Of a stretch of 64,000 nucleotides of DNA, positions 25,501 to 40,500 are shown one piece after another. This DNA comes from Atherinomorus stipes (Eukaryota; Chordata; Actinopteri; Atheriniformes; Atherinidae). The stretch's first letter is position 1. Each line of letters starts with the position of its first letter. Position numbers and translations under genes: made by a program. The DNA lies in the NCBI GenBank assembly GCA_023101725.1, contig JALJCO010001134.1, forward strand, positions 62,001 through 126,000, given 5' to 3'. Below the pieces are notes generated by a model. That model did no database searches. It was given only the letters and a program-made list of their open reading frames with translations, and was not told the DNA's origin.

Positions 25501-28500
25501 TAATTTACTGAAATAAAATTTTGCTTTTCCATTGTACTTAAAAATTATGAAAGTGATAATTATAATGAAAAAACAAACAAACAATACTGTCTTGGACAAA
25601 TCAGAGCACCTTTCCCATGAGCAGTGGACCAGAAGTCAACAGGTGTGGAAGTCTCAAAGTGTCGGTCAATAAAGTTTTTGCTTTTGAGCCCCATCATGCT
25701 TGTTTGGTTGTTTTATTTGTTGTTTGTTTTTAATATTTATGTTGACCCACAATTCAATATCAATGTCATGGTTTTCATCATTTTATTTATCACTACTTTT
25801 GTGATTTTCACTTATGTCACTGGCAGCTTGAAGCTGTTTTTATGCCATTGGGTCTCTCAAACAGACGTGAAACTTGATGCGATTTCTTACTTGTATGTTG
25901 GGCAGGTGGAGGCTCGATGACCTGCGCAGCATCAGCAGCAGAAGAAGAAATAAGTGAGGAGGAGGAAGGTGGGCTGGGGGAGTGAGGTAGTGAGGCGACA
26001 GGTGAGAATGAGCGTGGGAGGCCTTTTGGAGCCGTGGGAGAGGGAGCGATGGGGGCGATAAAGGTTGGAGGTGGAACTGAAGAGGAGGTAAGTGGGAAAG
26101 CGTCAGACATGGATGGAGAGGATGAGGATGCTGGAGGTGAGGAAGCAGCTGGGAGAACAGGGGTGACGAAGGAGAAATGGCTGGCGGAGGATGGGATGGG
26201 TTTCGTGCTCGGGGCGGTGACGGGTGGAGGGGAAGCTGGGACGGTGGCAGCAGAGGCGGGCGGCAGGATGGAGGCGGAGCCTGATGCTGCGGCGGCCGCG
26301 TTCACGTTTGGCGTGGGAGCTTTGAGGGAGTTCAGCCAGGAGCAGTCGGCGTCAGCAGACGCAGCAGGAGCAGCAGGGGTGGTGGGGGTAGTTGTGTTTG
26401 AACTCGGAGCAGACGTGGTTCCAGGAGGGGGGGTGGACGATTTAGCTCTTTCTCCAGAGGAAGGAGACGACGCTCCGACTTCCTCAACTGGACTCTTCTA
26501 TTGAAAGACAAAAATGTCTCAGTCTTTCTGTCTCTTCATGTTTAATTTCAGCTTTTCTGAAGTAAATTAAATAAAAACAGACCTGATGGGAGTTTCTGTA
26601 GAAACCAAACTGCAGCTGCAGAGGATTTTATAGTCTGAAGGAAACTCACCGTCTTGTTCCTCTGAGATCGTCTCCTCTCTCCTCCTTTTCTCCTCCCTCC
26701 TTCACTCTGCATCAGCGACTGAGTCTGAGAAGGAAACGTCTTCATGTCATTTATTTAAATAATAAAACAAAAGACTACAAGAGCCGCAACAATCCTGGAT
26801 CACAGGCAAAGATGCCCCGACACATGAACCTGCACACTCACCTCTAACTTGACATTTATTTCTGTCCTTTTCTCTTATTTCTCTCCCTCCCTTCATACTT
26901 GTTCCTTCCTGTTTTTGACATCTTACATTCATTATAAAACACTGGCCTCATTGGATGCTTTTTAATGGTTGTTGGACTTTTACTTCATTATTGATTTAAT
27001 AGTAAGTTTTTCCTCCAGGAAGTCTAACCAGGGACGAATTTGCAAATACCTGTATGCAGGACATTGCTTCATTAAAACATAAAGTTAATGTTTTATGCCC
27101 ATGTCTCTGTTGAATAGACATGTAAATAAGTAAATAAGAAAGTTTACTGGGTGGCTGTAGTGATCACTCTGTGTACAATAAATCTTAAACAGGACCTGGT
27201 GATGTGCATTGCAGTGACGACTGGAACCATTCTCAGCACGTTGCAGAGCTGCTAATCCCATTTTGTTGCACTGTTCCATCGTATTTTGCATTATAATCAT
27301 ATATTCTGCACTAAAATTACCATTAGATGCATTTTCATAGATCAAAATGTCAAAAATCAGAAACTGTGCTGCTGAACAGGCTCTGCAGAATGATTCAGTT
27401 CTGATTTGAACATCACAAGTTTTGCAGTTTTCAGCAGAAGCTGGTCCTCACCCTCCATCCTGCTGATAAAACAGTTTACAGGCTCTTCATATGTAAACTC
27501 TCCAAAACTCTTCATATGTTTTACACGTCCCTCTCAACTTTAGACTGCCTAGTGATGACACTCATTCCAACATGACTATGACCCACAATAAATTCATTAA
27601 ACCTCTTTAGTTTCTCCTCCACTGGCTCCATCACGCCAACAGAATACGTTAAGTCCTGCATTTTCAGTAATTTAATGACTCCACTTCTTCCTGAATCGTG
27701 TCCTCCAGCGTGCCTGGCAGCTCAGATCGGCCTTTAAACTCACCCCGAGGGCGGGGAAGCTGTGCTCATCTCGGAGCTGGATCTCCACCAGCGCCAGGTT
27801 CATCTCCTCCTCCTTTTTGGCCTTACGCGACTCCACCGTTATTCCGAAAGCCGCCTCAGCTGTGCTCACCTTCTCGCTGTAGAAACATGACATCACACCA
27901 CCTGTCAAAGCTTGAAACCATCACGTGTTCAGGCTGCTGCTTTTCTTCACATGAAGATGTATGATGAAGCTAGAGCAGAAATATTACCACAAGCTGATTT
28001 TGTACATTGAGTTTGATCATGATGCTGTCACTATATGAAATGTAATGATAAACATGAAAACAAAATTTAGTGACCAGGTTAGCTGGTGAATCACCAGTCT
28101 CCGTACTGGAATGTGCTGAGAGAAGCAACTGGTTCTGTGGATGGATTTATTACAAGTCTCATTTTCACCACCATCAACAATTTAAATCACAATTTAATTT
28201 AAAAATATCTTTTAATTGACCGATCCTTCACTTTAAGGCTCCAATATCATTCTAGCTGATATATTCATTAACTTGTTGATTCTTTCAGAACTGCAAACTA
28301 CCTGCCACTGCCTCCAGAGGGACACAACTGTTTGAACAGCTGCCTTCATTACTGGTTAGAGCAGATCTTACTGGTCTCACAGAGCAAAGACAACCAGACT
28401 TTTAAATTGTTTTCATCTACAAACTATCAAAACACGAAGTGCCAATTTTGCTGCATAACGTTTAATTCAGTACGCAGATGTAATCTACAGCAGCACGGCG

Positions 28501-31500
28501 AGTCCAGTACGCTGTTGTACCAGGAATGGTGCGAATTTCATTTTACATTTATCCTAAAATTTTATTCTGTGTGTCATTCAATGACAATGAAAGGCCTCCA
28601 TCCATCCACCCATGCATCCATCCACCCATGCATCCATCCGGGCATCCATCCATCCACCATTCATCAACGCATGCATGCACCCCATCCACTTCTTCACAAT
28701 GACCCACTAGTTTCATTCAGGCATGTTGGAGGATGGAAATACATAAAACCTGCAGGGCAACAACCTTCACAAAACCACCTCCATCTCAGCTGCGTTTTGG
28801 CGCCACCGTGCATCATAATCATCTTCTTTATTCCAGCCATAAAAGACCATCGTCGTCGTTCTTGTCAGACACATATGTAGAACTTTATGCTCACTTGTTT
28901 GACTTTGGCTGCTCCTGATTGGACACCAACATCAATATAAGCTCTCCAATATATGGAAAGCTTGACAGGAATTTTCAGGTCAAAATAGAGCTTTCTTGGC
29001 AACAAAGTAGTGATAGTGATATTTTTTATGATAAAAATGTGATAAATAAAATAATGGATCATTCAGGATTCACCATAATGAGTCTCTGAATAAACAACTT
29101 TTTATAGCTGGATTGTAAAACTCCTGGACTGGATATAAATACCTGGAAAACTTCCAATAATCACCTAAAGGGTAAACTATCCATCACAATTCACCCCACA
29201 GATGCACATTACTGTTCCTGAGACACTGTTGGCCATATAAACGACAGCTCTGGGGGGTGCTGTTGATCTAATAGTTTTAAAGGTTAAACATAAGAGTTAA
29301 TGATAGAGCTTAGTAACGAGGAAAGATGATCAGACATTTCATAAAGGTAATTCTGTTTAATTACTTACAGAGAACAAAATGTCATATGTGATTACGTTCC
29401 CCTGCTGACATCGTTAAAGTTAAAAGAGGAAAAGAAGGAAAAGGATCATTTTCTATGTTGCTGCATCACAAACATGTGAACCTCTGAAATATTCTGATTT
29501 GTCACCATCATCTCCATCTTTCTGCTGGTCATGTGACCCAGCATCATTATTAGATGCTAAATGGAGCTGCTGCATCACACTGACCTGGTCTTGTCTCCCC
29601 CCGGCTCCTCTACGGTGGCCTGCGGGGGCCACGAGTGCTGCTTCTGCACGCGCCCGCTGGAGCCTGCTGCTGTTGCCTGGGAAACAGAGGAGGATGCTGG
29701 GACGGGCTTCCCTCTTCCTCTCCCTTTTCCTCTCTCCTCCCACTCTGAAAGACACACACTTGAGTTTTCACCGACCTCTACACACCAGAAACCTTCACTC
29801 AGATTAAATAAATGAAGGTGTGTGTGCTCCACCTCCGTGCCCGTTGCTGAGCCTCTTGTCTCGGTTGACCACGGTGCTCCAGCTGCTCTCATCGCTGGGA
29901 GGACGGAGGTTCCACAGAGGAACCAGCCTGCAGCAGAGAACCAACAGCTGACATGCGAGCGGTCACCGCGGTTACAGAGGAGTGTGTGGTGTAACGTGAC
30001 CTACTTCTTGCCCAGCTCGTCTATGAACACCGTCACCGGCCCGTTATCCTGAGGCACCTCTTTGACGACAGCGTTGTAGCTCCGTCCGCCGCCCTCCAGG
30101 CGAACCTGCACAGGATTAACAAATGAGATAATGTGAAAACGGCCTTTGAAGTGACTCAGATTGAGTTAACACACATGAAAACACACACACACACCTGGCA
30201 GCGATCTCCCACAGCGAACTGCATCCCTGCAGCGATGCAGTAGTCCAGTTTCTGTTGAGCTAAAGAGACAAAAAACACTTCAAATCCAGTTTTTTATTCA
30301 TTAACTTGCATGTTTTACTGTGTTGTAACTGATTCATGATTCAGTCCGTTAATCAGAGCAAAACCTAAAGAAATGAGATCATTTCCAGCATTCTTCTTCT
30401 TCTGAAGCCTAAAGCAGCGGCTGCACCACCTGCTCCACTTTCACTGTTGTGCATATTTAACCGTGCAGGTTAATCCATACAGCTGCTGGCTGTCACTTCC
30501 AGATGCTTCTGAGAGCTCAGACTTTACTGATCGGATGAAGCTGCACGTCACCTCGTCTGCTGCAGCTGTTTATGCACGTTTAGCGTGTTAAACCTCCTGG
30601 ATGTGACGGTTAAGTCAGCTCACCTTCCGCACTCGCTACGATCCGGTAAACGTGTTGTAAAATATTCATGCAACAGTTTCCAGGAGCGTCCCAGGATCAC
30701 ACCAGCAGGGTGGCGTGTGCAGAAGGTTGTGATTTTTCATTTAGACTCCTGTGTTAAACTGAGCGTGCACGTAAGATGTGACACATACTTGTAAAGAGCA
30801 GCGTGAAGTACAAGTTAACAGCTGAAACACCGACCTCATACGAGCCGCTTCAAAGTCTCAGCACCAAGTAGGAAATATATCAGCTTCATTTTATCCCAAC
30901 TTTTGGGGTTGCATCTTATTAAAAGAGGCATTTATGAGTCACCATCTATCCGCACTATTGGGAACTTGTACAAGGGAAAGGAGGCTTGTTGGTGGTATTA
31001 ATTGCAGTTGCAGTATCATAAAAGTTAAGTCATAAGAATGTCATCTTTCTCTGTCTGAATTTGTTCCATAAACCTGGAATTTTCCCATCATTCTTCACTT
31101 CAAATCACTGCAAATTATTTCTCTCTGAGAAATTACAGACCAGTCTGTTTCATGGCCAACTATACAACCATGTTGACAGATTTAGCAAAGCTTTTTAATA
31201 CCAAAAATAGGTCTGTAGGTGGTGATAGTACTCAGTCCATGTGCAATCATCTACAGCACCAGGTCTGACATGGTCTAAATGTAAAAAAAAAACACACAAA
31301 AAGAGCCTTACACGCAATTTAACTGATATTAAATAGAAGATAGAAATAGAAACTACAAGAGTATAAAGGTTCAATGAAGCAGAAGCTGTGTGTTAATGAA
31401 TCTACATCCCCTTTAGTCATTTAGTCCAATTTTACTGGACTAAAATTGGACTAGATGCCCCCCAAAACACCCCAAAATAAAAAATTACTTTAAATTGCAT

Positions 31501-32925
31501 TTTTACCTATAAAATAAAAGGATTTAACGATCAGAAGCTGTGTTTTAATTAATCTAAATGATCATTAGAATAATTCAGTCCAGATCTGAATGTCCTAAGT
31601 CTTGTAGCGTTTCAGCAGGACCTGGTCTAATGTGGACTGGATGCCCCCCCCCCCCCCCCCAAAAAAACCCAACATAAAATTACCTTCATTTGCATTTTTT
31701 GCGGACAAAATAAAGGCTTTAATAATCAGAGGCTATGTGTTAATGAATCTACATGCCCTTTAGAGTAGTTTAGTCCAGGTTTTAACATCCTACGTCTTGC
31801 AGTTTTTCATCAGGACCTGGTCAAGTATGAACTGGATGCCAAAAACCCCACAAAAAAAAAAAAAACCAAAACAAAAAATAGAAAAATTACCTGCATTCGC
31901 ATTTTTACCAATAAAATAAATGCCTTAATATTTACAAGCTGTGTTTTAATTAATCTAAATGATCTTTAGAATAATTCAATCCAGATCTGAATGTCCTAAG
32001 TCTTGCAGCTTTTCAGCAGGACCTGGTCTAATGTAGACCCCCCCCCCCCCCAAAAAAAAAACCAACATAAAATTACTTTCATTTGCATTTTTGCAAACAA
32101 AATGAAGGCTTTAATAATCAGAAGCTGTGTTTTAATTAATCTAAATGATCTGAATGGCTAAAGTCTTGCATTTTTCAGTAGGACCCAGTCTAATGTGGTC
32201 AAATCCCTAAAAAACAGTGGAATCAGCCTTTAAAAAGACAAATCACAGATCAAAATCTAACTTCAGTGACGTGAAGCTGTTGCCCTTCATTCATTCATTT
32301 ACATCTTCTACTGTGTTCCAGGTGGATTTACTCCGACACAGTAACACACTTCTTTAGTAATCTCATACAAGCAGCCCTGTAGTTGTGATGACATCATTTA
32401 TTTTGGGTAAATAATTTTAGACAGAGGGCAGAATAAATAAGACTCTTAAAGAAAAGTTAATGTAAATAAAACCAATGAATGAGAATCTTAACTGCATAAT
32501 TTTCTGGGTCCAAACTTCTCTGAAACGTCTTTTACTCATAAAACCTGCGATCTTGTGTGTTGGTTTCTACTACTAAGAAGGTTCCTGTTTGGGAAACAGT
32601 CGCATCTTTACAAAGTCTAAGGGCTTTATGTTCTAATGTGGTTTTAGGAACTTATTATTTTGGTTTGTCTGTTTTGTGTCTAGCTTTTACAACAGTGGCT
32701 TGACCACAGAACTGTTCAGTATCTTTAACATTGAACCAATCTAATCTTAAGAAAAAAACAACTCTGAAAACCAAAAACAATCCAACATTTAATAAGTTCA
32801 GTGTGTTTCAGTTTTGTCGTCACCTCTTTTGCTCTTGTGCCAGACATCGTACTCGATGTTTCTGAGCAGTGTCGGGTTCAGGGATCGCCTCACTCTCTCC
32901 GGCAGCTGCCGACCACGTCCACGAC

Positions 32926-32964
<39 letters not shown>

Positions 32965-35900
32965 TTTTACCTTACGTTGTCTCCAGGTGAGCGGGAACGT
33001 TCAGGTGAGTAAAAATATTTCAGGAATGAAGGAGGTGCACGTTACCCTGAAGCTCTGGTTGTTGTGTCTGGAGGAAGTCGAACTTGTTCCATTCTCCACC
33101 CTGAATCATAAAACACGCTTCGTGAGCCCGTTTAAGTCATTTCATGGTTTTACTCTTAACAGATCAACATGAGCAGCTCAAAGCATTCAAGAAAAATATT
33201 TGACTCTGAAAAACGGGGGACAAAAACCCAACAAAGACTACCAAATTTGTAAATGGAAGACATTAAAGTGATACCGTGTAACTTTTGAACCCAATATTAG
33301 CCAAATATTATGATACATTATATTCTAACATTATTATTAATATAAGTTAACTATAGCTGATTTCTGCGGTCAATATAGAGCACTTGACGCATGTCATCGC
33401 TCCGGGAGGGCTGCCATTATTAAAAACCAGGCATTGTAACTTCTCATTGGATCATGTAACCTGGAGCGCTTTGATTAATGGCTTAAAAATCAGCTTTTCA
33501 AAGTGGTCTGAAACACTTTTCCAAAACACAGACTGATACTGTTTAATTTTGAGACAGTTGTGGCGCCTGTGGGAAGTTACAGGTTTAGTGCCCATGGTGG
33601 CCAAAAGTTACAGTATAACTTTAAGTTAAACCTCTTAATACCTGAATTTATTTACAATTACATAAAGAAAATAAATATATAAACATATAATTCAATAAAA
33701 TATTAAATTAATGCAAAAATAAATTAATAAATACATAAATAAGATTAAATAAATAAATGAATGAAACTACACTGTGGTTTTTTTTGTTCTTTATTATACA
33801 TTTCTATTTTGGTCTGGTATTTTATGAAAGTGATCATTTTTTCTCTATAAAGCTGATTTTTTGTCTTTATTTAATATTTAGGTGAGAGCTTCCTAAACCC
33901 TTTTAGGAGTTTTTGATGATTTTATACCAATTGTTCTTATAAATTACAATGTGCAAATAAATAAATACAAAATGAGATAAAAAGGAAAGAAAAGCTGTTC
34001 GGTATCAGGGGGTAAAGAGTGGATTTAATCATAAGTGAGAGTTTAAAGACAACTGAAAACTGTTTGTTTTCACAGCTGAAGTTTTTGTGAGAGTAAATAA
34101 ATAATGCGATAAAGAGAGAACGACGCGGCTCCTACCACAGCGGCTCGTTGGTGTCGTGGTCGGACTCGTCGCTGCTGCCGCAGACGGGCATGCAGTCGTC
34201 ACTCAGGAGGTCGGACGGGCGGCTGTTTCTCTGACACAGACTCAGCGAGCTCCGGTCCACATTAAACACGCGGTCGTACAGCAGCTCGTACAGGATGGCT
34301 GCAGGAAACACATTCAGATGTTATGCAGAGCCCCGTACAGTCTCCCACCTCGACTCAGATGGGGATCGAACCTTTGAACCTTACAAAGAGTCGATGACCT
34401 CATCACCATTTAAATTCCTGCTGAGTAGAAAAACTGAATCACTAAAATCTAAAATCCGCTTCAGGTGAGTTCATGAGTTGATTTAAAGCAAATAAATCAT
34501 GTTGCAGAGATTTGGGGTTTTACACTGGAATAAACTGGTCACTAACTGTAAAAAAAAACAGTAAACTGGGTATGAGACAAAGACTGACTTCAGCCCTCGG
34601 GGACCGGAGCAGGACACACTCAACCTCCTGCAAGAGGAAAAACTTTCTGCTGCTAAATCAAGTTGCCATCTCCATCACTGAACACAATTTATTTGCACAA
34701 TTTGTGACTTTTTAAGTCAGCAGATACAAAAACAGAGAAAACAATCCATGTAGAAACGTTGGTAGCCGATATAAAACGGAGGTTTTTATACGTACACTGA
34801 CAGACGGCTGTGTTCTTAATGTGGCTGATTGGATAAACACTGTCGTAATGATTTCCATTCAGGAAACACAACCGCACCTGAAAGGAAGAAAAATATTAGA
34901 TGTTATTTAATACAGTAAAAGTCACCCACACAACCAGATATATTAGATCATTTGGTTCCTTTTAACATACTTTATAAACGTAATAATGAATAAAAAACAT
35001 TAGTCAAACATGTGCATACTTCATGACGGGGGATTTTAATCCCAAGGTCATGTCAGTATCCAACATTTTACCTGAAACAAGTAAAAGCAAACGCTGTGCT
35101 GTATAAGATGTCGGATGAGATCCGTCTCACCTTGTCCTTGAAGTTGTTGTCTGTGATGTTGACGGCTGGTTTGTCAGGCTCCTGGAAGATCAGAAAATCC
35201 CTCCTGTACTCAAACACAAAGACAGGAATGAAACATGGGCACGAAGGGTGATGAAGCCGTGATAACGCATCATTAACTCAGAATAAAAAATGGCTGTGTG
35301 TTATTTCCCAGTGGGCATAAAACCCCTGATATCTGATTATTATACCACCCACCATCTGATCTTCATCAAGTTTTCTCTTTACTAGGGATGCATAATATTG
35401 GAATTATGGCCGATATCCGATATGCTGATATTTTAAAACTTAGGTGGCTGATAATCGATATCGATACCGAAAACAATAAGCAGTCATTGCAAATAGCAGT
35501 TTTGTTATCCGTTTCAGACATTTTGAAAAATAGGGGTGGGAAAAGATATCGATACACTGAAATATCACAATATTTTCATATGCAGATATCAGATCAATAT
35601 TTAAAACATGGCATCGATCTATTTTACTTACAAAATCTTGCGAGATTTCATTGTTCTGTTATAAAATCTCAGGATATTTTATGAATCCTCGCAAGATTTC
35701 ATAACAGAACGATGAAATATTGTGAAATTTCATTAGAAAAATAGATCGATACCACATTTTTAAATATCAATATGATATCAGCATGTGGGAATATTTCAAT
35801 ATTTTAGTGTATGAATACTTTCTCGATAAGTTTTCAAGTCTGTAAAAAAGAAGTTTTTGGGGAAGTAGTAGTTTTGGGGGGTTTCTTTAGACTTTAGAAA

Positions 35901-37474
35901 CAGTGAGCTGATCGGTTAAATATCAGTTAAATATTGGTGGGGTGGCTGATGTCCAATACTCAGTTTTAAGGCCGATATCGATAGGGGGCAGATTGTATCG
36001 TGCATCCCTACTCTTTACGAATAAGTCTACCAGCTGTACAGTCTCTCATTCAGACTCTAAACGAAGATAAACCATAAAGAAAAGAAGAAGAGACTCATCA
36101 GTTTGTCTTTAAGACTGTTAACATGCTGTTAGCACGGCTGTTCGAGTGAATGTACATTTTACTTACTTGTACATAACAGCCAGTGCGTTAATCTCCACTT
36201 CTCCAACCCAGTGCTGTAAAACCAGAGAGTTCTGTTAATCTCACCAGTTTTTATCATTAAATGCTTCCAGCGTGTAAAATAAGCTGCAATGAGGTTTACC
36301 TGAGGGTCCTGAAGCTTGAACAAGTACTCCTCAAAGTCCCCTTCAATGAACTGGAACAAAATGCACACAAATCAATCAGCCGTCAGTGAAATAAGCCGAA
36401 AATGACAAAAGTAATGACACATAAAAATTCTATAAATTTTTATAGAGTTTTTTTAAATAGTTTTTTTTATAGAAATTGCAGTTAAAAAATAGAAAGAAAT
36501 ACAAATACAAACACACAAAAAATAAAGCAAATAAACAAGCATGATGGGGCTCCGAAGACAAAATTTTGCTGAGCAACAGTTTGAGGCAATCACTATAATC
36601 AGGTGTTTTCTCTAATGTTCAAAAAGACTTCAACACCTGTTGACAGGTATGTTGGTCCACTGTTCATGGTAAAAGCTGTGTAATGTGTCTGGGGCAGCTT
36701 TGTTTTTTTTTAAGTATTATTTCCAACCACAATTCAAAATAGGAATGCAAGATATTGGAATTTTGGCTGATATCCAATATGCCGATATTTTAAAACTCAT
36801 GTGGCCGATAACCGATAAATATACCGATATTAAAGCTAGATATCGTAATAGAATCATATAACCATGCTGGAGAGTGTTTTTGGTGAGAGAGAGAGAGAGA
36901 GAGAGAGATACACAGACAAAAAGATAACTAAATTGGATTATTTACACAAATGACCGTGTATAAACTCTGTTCACTCAGAACATCCTAAAAGAAACCGTCT
37001 TTATAAGTTTTAAAGTCTGTAAAAAAAAAAAAAGTTTTTGAAGAAGAAGAAGTTTTTGGGTTTTTTTTTTTACTTTAGAAACAGACTGATCGATTAAATA
37101 TCGGTAGGGTGGATGATGCCAGAAACTCAGTTTTAATGCCGATATAGGCCGATACCGACAGGGGGCCGATTATATTGTGCATCCCTAATTCAAAAGCGAT
37201 TTTATTTCAGTGAATTATAATTTTGTAAATTTTTATATATTAGCTTCTTTAATTTCTTGTTATTTGAATCACTATTGTGAATTCAGTCTTTTCTTCAATT
37301 GAAGGGTATAAATAATTTTGAGGACGACTGTATAAAATCTGTTCAAAATAAACAATGAAATGAAAAATCTGCAACTTTAGTGAATATTTCAACAAACTAA
37401 ACATTAAACGTGATGGTTTTGTCATTGTGTTTGTTTTTTGTGTGTATTTGTATAAATTTGGAAAACTAAAAAAT

Positions 37475-37534
<60 letters not shown>

Positions 37535-40500
37535 AACTGTAAACATTAAATTGTGATATCCGGCTAAAAAACCTGGAAAAACAAAATCTTTTCCAGGCGC
37601 TCTAATGAAAGCAACATTATATCACAGGCAAACAAGATTCAGTCTAAAAGCAGTCTGCATGTGAGGCGCATTCATCCACCTGTGCACACAGATCAGAGGG
37701 AAGACATCTGGCTCACAGCCCGGCTCTGCACTGCATTCTGGGAGATGTAGTAAAGCCTTGCTGCGCTATAAACGCCTCACCTGCATAAAACGCAGACAGC
37801 TTTTGCTTTCAGCTCCTCATCATTCTTCATTCAAACATAAAACCAGAGCCTGCAGCATCATCCTGCACCAGCTACAACTCCTACTTTTCCCTCCACATCC
37901 GCGATCCGCTGAGTTCCCAGAAAGATTTGCATGTAGTTTTACAGCTGCTTTTCACACAGACAAAAGATCTGACGGCCTTTCATTTGTTTGCTCACACTAT
38001 CTTAGACCTTATCAACTCTCTGCCTCTGTTATGATTAAAAAATAAATGATAGAAACAATCAGGATAAACTGAAGAGTATCTGCGCCCCACATGTGGGGGG
38101 CATGAGTTTTATTCCAAGTGAAAGTGCTCAGAAAAAAGCAACTAATGATTTTCTGCAGCCTTATTTGAGGTCATTAAAGCGCTTTTTAACAAAGCATATT
38201 AAATACAAAGCATTCATAAAAATACTGTCCACAAATAAAAAGGAATGAACCATTTCTCAGCCTCCGAGCAAACTATGATATGAAAATAAAAACAAAAAGC
38301 TCATCCTTTTGGCTTTTGTTTGTCTTGAAAACATGTTAACATTACAGCTGGTGTTAATGGTTAAAAAACTAAACACAAAGTAACGATGAAGCTGTGTGAT
38401 AGGTTTTCCATCCTGCTTTTATGAGCAGCGGCAGCACAAATCCATTTCAAATTTGTTATAAATAATAATTTTCAAATAAAAATGGTCATACTATTTCTTT
38501 AAAGTGTAATGTTGCTGTTTTGTTTATGTGGGATGTACGTGTGTTTTTGGGGGTTGTTGTAACGCTGTCGTGTTTTGTTGCAGCTACAACCTGCACCGTG
38601 TCAATTCCACCAACCTAGCTGTGTGGAACTTAAACCTTAAATAAGTCACTTTAATGGCACCTTTTAAACATTTAAGATGTTTTAAGACTAAAAATCTTAG
38701 TCCAGCTCAGGGGTCACTGGAGCCCATCCCAGCAGTTACCAGGCAAGTGGCAGGATGCACCGTGGTCAGATCCCCAGTCTACAGCAGGGGCCAACACAGG
38801 GAGACCAACACCCATTCATGCACACATTCATTCCTCAGGAGAATTTAGAGTGACCAATTAACCCAACATGCATGTCTTTGGGTGGTTTACACATACAGGA
38901 ATAATTAATCAATAAACAAATAAGTCAAAGAGCCTCTACCAGAGTAGACGTGATGATACCACATAGGTCTGTCTGAGGTGGAAACCTGTGTAATTGTCTC
39001 CCGACACTGAAATAATGTTCCACATATAACTCTTTCCAATAGCAACTGAAAAACATGTCATGGTCAAACAAGTCTGCACACACTAATAGCTCTGTAACAA
39101 TATTACCTCATTAGTATTTGTGATACTCATGGTATGTGCAAACTGTGGCTGGAGTCAATTAGTACAGTGTAGAATCCTGAGCTACAATAAATGAACATGA
39201 ATATAGATTGATTGTGATGTATTGCATTTTCATGAATGCTACTTTGGGTTCTTTTACGTGTATATTACTGCTTTGTATTTTTGCATCTCTGAATGCTATT
39301 TAGTTTTTTTTTAAATGTGCATTTTATGTTAATTCTATTGCTGTCTATTTTTATCCTCCTTGTGTGACTCCTGCCTCTATGACAGCACACAAATTAGCCT
39401 TTGGCTACAATCTGGCATGTTTACATTCAGGTGCTTTTATCAAAGCACTGTCCCAATCTCATAAATAAAAAAAAAATTAAGCATTAATAATGTCACCAGG
39501 TGAGCTGATATTTTTTAGGAAATTGCTTATAAAGGCAAGTTTAGTGAAGTCCGTTTGCACTTATGACTTGATGAAGGAGTTTCAATGTGATTTTGCCTCA
39601 TTGTTTATTGACAGCAGACCATCTGGCTGACTTAACATCAACCTGAGGCAGTTCAACACGAGACTTTTAATAAAAGTAAACCAAAAAGATGGATTAGTAC
39701 CAACTGTCTGAGGCTGAAATGTTGAAAAGTGAGCGCTCAAGAGTTAAATCATCAGTCAAGTTCCTTTGCTTTGTGTATGACTGTTATGCTTTCAAGCAGT
39801 AATAACATTCATCAACAATCACAGAAAGTAGTTTGAACTCAGATTTGGCATCTGCATGGTAGCACAAGGTTGTCCCAACAATATAATGCAGGCACACCCC
39901 TGCCTGCTGCAATCACAGCTGTAAAACAGAGCTGCACAGCAGCAGAACTGTAGTCCAGTGGGTTTTAGACCAAACTGTGCCATTTCACTATTTCATAAAG
40001 ACCTCGGGATATTGGGTTAACTTGGGAAAAATGAGAACACATCTCCTTTAAAGCAAAAGTTATTATCGAAATAGATGAAAAATGCTTGTTTAAGAGTACA
40101 TACCGCCTCATAACTCCCCCTGTTCTTCCTCAGAAACTCCACACATTTGGCCCGAACCTCAGTGTGGAGGCTTTGGTTATGCAGCACCTAAACAAGGTTA
40201 AGAAATGCAAATTATATCACAATCACAAACATGGAAAACTAAATATTTAACTCTGACCTAATCTTTTTCACTAGTTTATCAATAAATGGATAAAATAATA
40301 TAATGATAAGCATGTAAGGGTTTGGTCTGTTTTTGAAAAGCTTAAACTAAAATTGTTAAAAATGGAGTTTACTAACGCGCATTAGCATAACAAATGGACC
40401 AACCCCGTCTCCTCACCTGTGTTACCATGCTAGCTACAACACAACTTTACACAGGCCTTTTCTTTTAAATTTTAAGAAAAATAATTCTTACCTGTTCAGC

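Noticed and set aside
26034..26504. Plus-strand 156-codon Gly/Ala/Glu-rich frame
   Set aside because: It is antisense to the low-complexity otud4 exon 16.
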